A stretch of DNA of 10,895 bases. Source: Bdellovibrionaceae bacterium UBA2466 (lineage in GTDB: Bacteria > Bdellovibrionota > FAC87 > UBA2466). Of this stretch, positions 5,860 through 10,895 are shown one piece after another. Every line of letters starts with the position of its first letter. The first letter of the stretch is position 1. A program made the translations under genes and the position numbers. A model generated the notes under the pieces. It was not told the DNA's origin. It saw only the letters and a list, made by a program, of their open reading frames with translations, and did no database searches. The stretch lies in assembly GCA_002342225.1 (NCBI GenBank), contig DDPO01000004.1, positions 7,783 through 18,677 of the forward strand, given 5' to 3'.

Positions 5860-6648
5860 ATGAAAAAACTAAAAGAAACCGAGAAGTTCCTAAAAGTAGT
5901 CAACGACTTAAGAACCCAATGTCCTTGGGACAAAAAACAGACCCATCAGTCCCTAGCTAAATATCTCCTGGAAGAGGCCTACGAAGCGGTAGATGCAATA
6001 CATTCGAAAAAAATGAACGCACTTAAAGAGGAGCTGGGAGATGTTCTGCTTCAAGTAGCTCTTCATTCAGAAATTGCTGCAGAAAAAGGCGCTTTTACTT
6101 TTGAAGATGTGGCCAAGCACATTGCTGAAAAGATGATTCGACGACACCCGCATATCTACTCAAAAGAGAAGGTTCTAGATTACAAGAATCACCTAAAAAA
6201 TTGGACAGCTCTTAAGCAAAAAGAAAATCCAGAACGGAGTCTTTTAGAGGGTACTCCGAAGGGGCTTCCTGCGTTGCAACTTTCTCAGCGGTACACCGAA
6301 ATAGCCAGTAGTGTCGGGTTTGATTGGGAACATAGAAAAGAGGTCATCAAGAAAGTAAAAGAGGAATTAAAAGAAGTTGAAAAAGCCATTGAAGAAAACT
6401 CTAAACCCTCTATTGAAGAAGAGATAGGAGATCTTCTTTTTGTCATTACCTCTCTTGCCCGGCACTGCAACGTCGATGCCGAAGCTAGTCTAAGGAAAGC
6501 GGCTGAAAAGTTTAAGATTAGGATCGAGACCGTTGAGCGAGAACAAAAATCCAAAAATAAAAAAATTTCTGACTGTTCTCCTGAAGAATTAGAAAAAGCT
6601 TGGACCAAAGCGAAGAGAAAAGCTAAGAGCCAAAAAACTCAGAAGTAA
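5860..6648 (+). CDS. mazG: MazG nucleoside triphosphate pyrophosphohydrolase
   Basis: MazG hydrolyses NTPs and dNTPs to the monophosphate and PPi in the cytoplasm. It removes aberrant nucleotides and, in E. coli, is linked to (p)ppGpp levels. The ATG at 5860 follows GGAGAG and gives 262 aa, essentially the length of E. coli MazG (263); the TTG at 5812 would add 16 residues and has no ribosome site. Numbering from 5860, the first MazG domain shows CPWDKKQTHQSL (21-32), EEAYE (38-42) and EELGD (57-61), the EExxE...ExxD Mg-binding set, then RRHPHIY (94-100). A second MazG domain follows, with LSQRYTEIASSVGFDW (142-157), KEELKEVE (167-174) and EEEIGD (186-191). The C-terminal ~15 residues are very Lys-rich. 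It is divergent from the 216-aa secreted-protein gene and convergent with the TIGR01777 gene 51 nt away. No terminator hairpin is obvious between them. Confidence 0.95.
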   Translation: MKKLKETEKFLKVVNDLRTQCPWDKKQTHQSLAKYLLEEAYEAVDAIHSKKMNALKEELGDVLLQVALHSEIAAEKGAFTFEDVAKHIAEKMIRRHPHIYSKEKVLDYKNHLKNWTALKQKENPERSLLEGTPKGLPALQLSQRYTEIASSVGFDWEHRKEVIKKVKEELKEVEKAIEENSKPSIEEEIGDLLFVITSLARHCNVDAEASLRKAAEKFKIRIETVEREQKSKNKKISDCSPEELEKAWTKAKRKAKSQKTQK

Positions 6649-6699
6649 CTTTTCTTTGTTCACGTGAGTCTATGCTGTGCCAATACTACGCATTCTCAA

Positions 6700-7617
6700 T
6701 CAGACTTTTTTACAAATATCGTCAAGAGCTTCTTGAATTTTAGGAAACTTGAAAACAAAACCTGCGCTTTCTATTTTTTTAGCCTCCACTTTCTGGCTAG
6801 CGAGTACCAGTTCTGACATTTCTCCCATAGCTAGTTTTAGAGCAAAGGGAGGTGCTGGCATAAAAGCAGGTCTGTGAAGCGCTTTACCTAAAGCTCTCGA
6901 GAATTCTGCATTAGTTGAAGGATTGGGAGCTACTGCGTTTGTTGCTCCTGATACAGTGTCATGAGTGAGCGAGTACATGATCATCTCAACAAGGTCAGAA
7001 AGATGAATCCAACTCATCCACTGTTTGCCATTTCCAACCGGCCCCCCGCCTCCGATTTTAAAAAGTGGAAGTAGTTTTTGGAGAGCTCCGCCACCTTTTT
7101 CGAGAACGATACCGATTCTTAAATTAACTTTTCTGACTGACTCTAGGCCAGGGTATTGGGTCTCTCTCTCCCAAGCTCTGCAAACATCGGCTAAAAATCC
7201 AATGCCCTGAGCCGAAGTTTCTGAGAGAGACTGATTACCACGGTCTCCATAAATACCAATGGCTGAAGCAGAAACAATCACTTTGGGTTTTGCACCGGCT
7301 TCAACAGCACCTTTGAGTAAGTTCCGAGTGCTTAAAACTCTTGAGTCTAAAATTTTCTTTTTTTGTTTTGCTGTCCAACGTCCGGCTGCAATAGATTCGC
7401 CGGCTAAGTGAACAATAGCATCAATGCCATTGTAAGCTTCTTTGGGGGGAGTGGAGGTTTCAGGTTCCCAACCGTAAACCTCCATGGGTGCCGAGATCGA
7501 TTTTTTGGCAGCTTCAGGGTTTCTAGTTAAAAGAACAATTTGATGGTTTGCTTCGGCCAATTTTTTCACTAAAGGCCGTCCAACAAAACCAGTTCCACCA
7601 GTAACTAAGATTTTCAT
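6700..7617 (-). CDS. TIGR01777-family SDR epimerase-like protein (E. coli YfcH type)
   Basis: A 305-aa protein, close to the usual ~300 aa of the family. The N-terminus MKILVTGGTGFVG (1-13) is the extended-SDR Rossmann dinucleotide-binding loop. LAGESI (71-76), RWT (80-82) and SASAIGIYGDRG (116-127, with the catalytic-type Tyr) follow the family pattern. WMSWIHLSDLV (200-210) is the characteristic family block. RPAFMPAPPFALKLAMGEM (249-267) through EALDDI is the DUF1731 C-terminal domain. A cytosolic NAD(P)-dependent oxidoreductase or epimerase is expected, but the substrate of the family is unknown. The ATG at 7617 has AAAGGG 7 nt upstream. It is divergent from the photolyase gene across 74 bp that hold a dyad. 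In several bacteria genes of this family sit beside or are co-regulated with photolyases, which fits this layout. Confidence 0.93.
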   Translation of the reverse strand: MKILVTGGTGFVGRPLVKKLAEANHQIVLLTRNPEAAKKSISAPMEVYGWEPETSTPPKEAYNGIDAIVHLAGESIAAGRWTAKQKKKILDSRVLSTRNLLKGAVEAGAKPKVIVSASAIGIYGDRGNQSLSETSAQGIGFLADVCRAWERETQYPGLESVRKVNLRIGIVLEKGGGALQKLLPLFKIGGGGPVGNGKQWMSWIHLSDLVEMIMYSLTHDTVSGATNAVAPNPSTNAEFSRALGKALHRPAFMPAPPFALKLAMGEMSELVLASQKVEAKKIESAGFVFKFPKIQEALDDICKKV

Positions 7618-7642
7618 ATGTAAACCCTTTCATTGAAAAGCG

Positions 7643-7666
7643 AATCGGACCATATTATGGTCGATT
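7643..7666. promoter_or_regulatory. Dyad-symmetric candidate operator between SDR and photolyase genes
   Basis: GACCATA (7648-7654), a single T, and TATGGTC (7656-7662) form a perfect 7-bp inverted repeat. The outer bases AATC (7643-7646) and GATT (7663-7666) extend the symmetry by four more pairs if one G is skipped. The centre contains -10-like hexamers on both strands: TATTAT on plus (7653-7658) and CATAAT on minus. A bound dimer could thus control both divergent genes. I could not find good -35 elements. The identity of any regulator is unknown. Confidence 0.5.
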
Positions 7667-7691
7667 TTCTAAAGAAAAAAAGAGAAATTTT

Positions 7692-9149
7692 ATGAAATTA
7701 GATAGCTATGGGATTCATTGGTTTAGGCGGGATTTAAGATTGGATGGCAACCCAGCGTTGGCTAACAATTTAAAAAAACATCAGGGTAGGGTTCTAGGGC
7801 TTTTCTGTTTTGACCACAAGTTTTTATCCAGACCCGACTTTTCCACCAATCGATTTCAGTTTTTTCTAGAAACCATGGGTCATCTAAGAGACGAGCTCAA
7901 TCGAAGAGGGGGAGACCTCCTCGTTCTGGATGTTGGGCCAAAATCTGCTTATGAGAAGCTGTTTGAGAGTCTTCAATCTGCTCGGCTCCCACTTCCGAAG
8001 ACCATCTCGTGGAATCGAGATTATGAGCCCTTTGCCACCCATCGAGATAAAGAGATGGACGTTTGGTTCAAGAGCAAAGGGATCGAAGTTTTGACAGAGC
8101 GAGACCATCTGATCATTGAGCCACATGAGATTTTTAAAGGCGATGATCCCTCCGCCACTTATCAGGTATTTACACCCTTTAAAAAAAGATGGCTTGAAAA
8201 GTTCGTGACTGGTGAAGTTCAAGCACGTCTTAATTTGGCTGAAGTCACAGATTTTAAATGCAATTGGCAGCAGCTTTTCGCTGGCAAAATAAAGTTTGAA
8301 GATCAGCTTGAGAGTTATTGCGAGAAGAACCGTACTAAGACCACCATTAAAATTCCTAATTCGGGAACAAAAGAGGCTTTGAAAGCCGTTGAGATTTTCA
8401 AAGCCAAAATTAAAGACTACGGTGCCAAGAGAGATATTCCCTCGGTTCAAGGAACTAGCCGATTCTCTCTCTTTTTTAAAAATGGCTCTCTGACGACCTC
8501 TCAAGTGATACGAGAAATGGGTTTAAAAAATCCTAGTCGGTGGAGTGATGGAGAGGCTAAGTTTGTTTCGGAGATCATATGGCGAGAGTTTTATTATTAT
8601 ATTTTGTCTCGCAATCCTCGAGTTGAGAGAGAGTCGTTTAATCCACTTTATTCTAAAATCGCTTGGAAAAATAATGAAGAATGGTTTTCTGCTTGGAAAG
8701 AGGGAAGGACAGGTTTCCCAATCGTTGATGCGGGTATGCGCGAACTCAATGAGACTGGATGGATGCACAATCGGGTTAGAATGATAGTAGCTTCTTTTTT
8801 GACGAAAGATTTGCACATCGACTGGAGATGGGGTGAGCAGTATTTTATGGAAAAATTACTGGACGGAGATCTTGCCCCCAACAACGGGGGATGGCAGTGG
8901 GCGGCTTCCACGGGGTGTGATCCGCAGCCGTACTTCCGGGTTTTTAATCCCTATCTGCAAAGTGAGAAATTTGATCCAACCGGTGTCTATATCAAGCGCT
9001 TTATTCCTGAGCTGAAAGACTGTCCTGTAAAACTTATCCATGAACCACCACAAGATTTGATGAATCGAAACTACCCAGCTCCGATGGTGGACCATTCGGT
9101 CCAACGATTAGAAGCAATAGCGCTTTATAAGTCTAGGCCATCTAAGTAG
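7692..9149 (+). CDS. phrB: Deoxyribodipyrimidine photolyase (class I CPD type)
   Basis: A 485-aa flavoprotein that uses blue light to split cyclobutane pyrimidine dimers in DNA. Residues 1-165 are the N-terminal alpha/beta antenna domain (starting GIHWFRRDLRLDGNPAL). The FAD and DNA-binding helical domain runs from GTSRF to the end. Visible functional residues, by alignment to E. coli PhrB, are E294 and W297 in EIIWREF (E274/W277, substrate), N360 in MHNRVRM (N341), N397 next to the flavin in NNGGWQW (N378), and the electron-transfer Trp triad W401, W378 and W331 (W382/W359/W306). All are present, so it should be active. The SRLSPYL-like block reads SRFSLFF, a local departure. The start ATG has only a weak AGAGA ribosome site. 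It is divergent from the TIGR01777 gene, and its stop TAG (9147-9149) overlaps the convergent membrane-protein gene by 8 bp. A non-repair cryptochrome is possible but less likely. Confidence 0.96.
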   Translation: MKLDSYGIHWFRRDLRLDGNPALANNLKKHQGRVLGLFCFDHKFLSRPDFSTNRFQFFLETMGHLRDELNRRGGDLLVLDVGPKSAYEKLFESLQSARLPLPKTISWNRDYEPFATHRDKEMDVWFKSKGIEVLTERDHLIIEPHEIFKGDDPSATYQVFTPFKKRWLEKFVTGEVQARLNLAEVTDFKCNWQQLFAGKIKFEDQLESYCEKNRTKTTIKIPNSGTKEALKAVEIFKAKIKDYGAKRDIPSVQGTSRFSLFFKNGSLTTSQVIREMGLKNPSRWSDGEAKFVSEIIWREFYYYILSRNPRVERESFNPLYSKIAWKNNEEWFSAWKEGRTGFPIVDAGMRELNETGWMHNRVRMIVASFLTKDLHIDWRWGEQYFMEKLLDGDLAPNNGGWQWAASTGCDPQPYFRVFNPYLQSEKFDPTGVYIKRFIPELKDCPVKLIHEPPQDLMNRNYPAPMVDHSVQRLEAIALYKSRPSK

Positions 9150-10089
9150 TTTTGATTCGCTTGATCAACCAACCTAAGGCCCCAGTGATAAAGTAGGAGA
9201 GCACTTGTAAACCGTGATGAACTGTCGCAATAGCGAGAGCCGTTTCCAGAGGTAACCCCAATTTCTTGAGAGCAAAAGCGATCGAAGCTTCGAAAGGACC
9301 TATATTAGCAACTGAGATGGGTATCGCAATAGCTAGGTTCAGCACTGTTAAAACAAAAAAACACTGAGTTATTGTGAGCGGAAAGTTTTGATAGAGACTC
9401 AGTTGTTGCAGTGCCCAAGCTTCGACCAACCAGACTAAAACTGCAAAGCTCAATGATAAAAAAAGTTGTTTTGGGGAAAGTAGATTTTTGAGGCCTAGCA
9501 GAAAGTCGGTAAGCCATGTTTTGATCTTTGCCCAATATTTTTTTAAACATAATGGCCAAAGAGCCAAGACTAAGAGAACAAGTCCTAAAATCCATTTCCA
9601 AGTGTTAGGTCCAAAAAGCTGCAAAGACTCATAGCTTTCGCGATAAGATCCGAAGGCAAAGATGAGAACAAGAAATGAGCTTAAATCCACCAACTTATCC
9701 GCGGTAAGGATCCCGGTAAGTGTAAGAAACGTGAAATCAGGTTTTGGAGGGGTGGGTGTCAGTGCCGCAACTTTATAAACATCCCCTGCTCTAGCAGGGA
9801 GAAAAGCATTCATGGTTTGGCCAATCGACATTGCCGAAAATACGTTCCTCAACTCAGTTCGATGAGCTTTGGGATATAGAAGCCAAAATCTTACTGCCAT
9901 GAAAAATATCTGTAAGCAGTCAAGCAGTATGACAATTCCTAAGCACTGATAAGAAAAGTTGGGCAGTACGGAAAGTGCTTTTTCAAAAGATTCTTTTTGG
10001 CCCTTCGCTAGTCCAAAAAGGACAGCCCCGATTAAAATAAACCCTATTGCTAAACGAATATAAAAGGATTTGTTGGATTTTTCCGACAT
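9142..10089 (-). CDS. UPF0104 / LPG_synthase_TM family integral membrane protein
   Basis: A 315-aa inner-membrane protein with about eight hydrophobic helices, beginning IRLAIGFILIGAVLFGL (11-27). The family signature blocks are visible: LPARAGDVYKV (97-107), ADKLVD (130-135), and ANIGPFEASIA (261-271) near the C-terminus, followed by HH291-292. The family (Pfam PF03706) includes the flippase half of MprF lysyl-phosphatidylglycerol synthase and AglD-like proteins. Members without a synthase domain, as here, are presumed to move or help modify lipid-linked substrates, but the substrate cannot be read from the sequence. No clear Shine-Dalgarno precedes the ATG at 10089. The stop TAG overlaps the photolyase 3' end by 8 bp, and the gene is divergent from lysC. 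No glycosyltransferase or lipid gene is adjacent, so context gives little help. Confidence 0.88.
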   Translation of the reverse strand: MSEKSNKSFYIRLAIGFILIGAVLFGLAKGQKESFEKALSVLPNFSYQCLGIVILLDCLQIFFMAVRFWLLYPKAHRTELRNVFSAMSIGQTMNAFLPARAGDVYKVAALTPTPPKPDFTFLTLTGILTADKLVDLSSFLVLIFAFGSYRESYESLQLFGPNTWKWILGLVLLVLALWPLCLKKYWAKIKTWLTDFLLGLKNLLSPKQLFLSLSFAVLVWLVEAWALQQLSLYQNFPLTITQCFFVLTVLNLAIAIPISVANIGPFEASIAFALKKLGLPLETALAIATVHHGLQVLSYFITGALGWLIKRIKTT

Positions 10090-10180
10090 AAATTGGAGTT
10101 TATCCTAGCTTCATGGAGAGACTAAAGAAACTGAGAAATGTAATAAATTCTGAGCTCTGAGTAGTCCTTTTCCAAATAAG

Positions 10181-10208
10181 TTGACACTGGGTAAAAGCCT
10201 GTTAACTC
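10181..10208 (+). promoter_or_regulatory. Candidate lysC promoter close to the start codon
   Basis: TTGACA (10181-10186) matches the -35 consensus perfectly. The best -10 is a weak TAACTC (10203-10208) after 16 nt, or TTAACT one base earlier. Initiation would fall within a few bases of the lysC ATG at 10216, giving a very short or absent leader. Confidence 0.4.
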
Positions 10209-10215
10209 CAAAATT

Positions 10216-10895
10216 ATGCTCGTCGTTCAAAAATATGGGGGAAGTAGTTTAGCCACCCCGAAACACATACAAAATGCAGCCAAGAGAATTGCAGACCTAA
10301 GAAAGAGCGGGGCTGGTGTGGTTGTCGTGGCTTCGGCCATGGGTCATATGACCGATCACCTCTTAAAACTAGCATCAAAAACAGTGGTTTCTCCCCAACC
10401 TCGAGAAGTAGATATGCTTTTGACTGCAGGAGAGAGAATTTCTATGTCTCTTCTATCGATGGCGCTTCAAGAGTTAGGTGTACCTGCAATTTCTTTCACT
10501 GGGTCTCAAAGCGGAATCATAACAACGAACGACCACAGAGATGCAAAGATTATTGACATTCGTCCCCATCGTATTTTGGAGGAGCTTGGTTCTGGCAAAG
10601 TAGTTATTATTGCTGGGTTCCAAGGGGTGAGCGAGAAAAAAGAGATCACAACTTTGGGAAGAGGGGGCTCAGACACAACGGCCGTTGCTCTTGCTGCCGT
10701 TTTGAAAGCCGACCGATGTGAAATACTAACTGATGTAGACGGTTTATATTCAGCAGATCCGAGAGTCGTTCCTGAAGCTAGAATTTTAACCTCTATCGAT
10801 TATGACTCTGCTTTGGAAATGGCAAGTTTGGGTGCCAAGATGCAGGCTAGAAGTATTGAGCTTGCGAAAAAATACAATGTTGATGTGAGAATTGC
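10216..10895 (+). CDS. lysC: Aspartate kinase, 3' truncated by window edge
   Basis: Aspartate kinase phosphorylates L-aspartate with ATP, the first step to lysine, diaminopimelate, threonine and methionine. About 226 codons are present, starting at ATG 10216, and the frame is open at the right edge. [15 protein letters not shown] (1-15) is the N-terminal kinase motif (KFGGTS in most members). [16 protein letters not shown] (36-51) corresponds to the SAMGxTTD block. [11 protein letters not shown] (71-81) contributes to the active site. [18 protein letters not shown] (143-160) and [19 protein letters not shown] (166-184) are the strongly conserved amino-acid-kinase nucleotide-binding regions. 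The regulatory ACT domains lie outside the window, so feedback type cannot be judged. No Shine-Dalgarno is visible before the ATG (sequence ...TAACTCCAAAATT). The gene is divergent from the UPF0104 gene with 126 bp between them. The symbol could equally be ask. Confidence 0.95.
   Translation, partial: MLVVQKYGGSSLATPKHIQNAAKRIADLRKSGAGVVVVASAMGHMTDHLLKLASKTVVSPQPREVDMLLTAGERISMSLLSMALQELGVPAISFTGSQSGIITTNDHRDAKIIDIRPHRILEELGSGKVVIIAGFQGVSEKKEITTLGRGGSDTTAVALAAVLKADRCEILTDVDGLYSADPRVVPEARILTSIDYDSALEMASLGAKMQARSIELAKKYNVDVRI

Noticed and set aside
6285..6608. 107-codon minus-strand open frame inside mazG
   Set aside because: Shadow of the second MazG domain; Ser/Phe-rich composition typical of antisense frames.
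6649..6699. Terminator between mazG and the convergent TIGR01777 gene
   Set aside because: T-rich stretches are present but I could not find a stable GC-rich hairpin next to them.
7884..8504. 206-codon minus-strand open frame inside the photolyase gene
   Set aside because: The opposite strand is an unmistakable photolyase; this frame has no recognisable domain and is a shadow.
9142..10089. Reading the membrane protein as MprF
   Set aside because: It has only the transmembrane flippase-like part; the C-terminal lysyl-transferase domain of MprF is absent, so only the family name is justified.

Overview
The window looks like a chromosomal stretch of a moderately AT-rich, Gram-negative, delta-proteobacteria-like bacterium. 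Bdellovibrionota is the best guess, with Myxococcota as an alternative. This rests on three things: an AgmX/PglI-type ('myxobacterial') energy-transducer tail at the left edge, several signal-peptide proteins with long Ser/Asn/Gln/Lys-rich disordered regions, and tightly packed genes on both strands. The taxonomic call is inference; there is no rRNA marker here. No mobile element, CRISPR array, integrase or phage gene is visible.

Region 1 (1-5087). The 3' end of an AgmX/TonB-like gene converges on a minus-strand cluster that is read from right to left. The cluster consists of a possible frameshifted 40-codon ORF (4797-4676), a 496-aa secreted coiled-coil/disordered protein (4667-3177), an 84-aa Cys/His-rich protein with a C-terminal membrane helix (3169-2915), and an ~804-aa secreted coiled-coil/disordered protein (2900-486). 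Spacing is 7-8 nt or overlapping throughout, so it is probably one transcript. I recognise none of the three main products. The two large ones end in the same kind of short aromatic/aliphatic tail ending in WLG plus one or two residues, which suggests a shared partner or anchoring mode. This is the most likely place in the window for an undescribed envelope-associated system. A complete tRNA-Gly(GCC) follows at 5011-5087.

Region 2 (5098-9149). A small secreted protein of unknown function with a zincin-like NELFH sequence lies divergent to mazG (NTP pyrophosphohydrolase, house-cleaning). mazG converges on a TIGR01777-family SDR epimerase-like gene. That gene is divergent from a class I photolyase whose flavin-binding and Trp-triad residues are intact. 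The 74-bp SDR/photolyase intergenic space carries a nearly perfect dyad that is a good candidate for a shared operator.

Region 3 (9142-10895). A UPF0104/LPG-synthase-TM-type membrane protein overlaps the photolyase tail-to-tail by 8 bp. It is divergent from lysC (aspartate kinase), which runs off the right edge. lysC has a TTGACA element so close to its ATG, and so little Shine-Dalgarno sequence, that a leaderless transcript is plausible.
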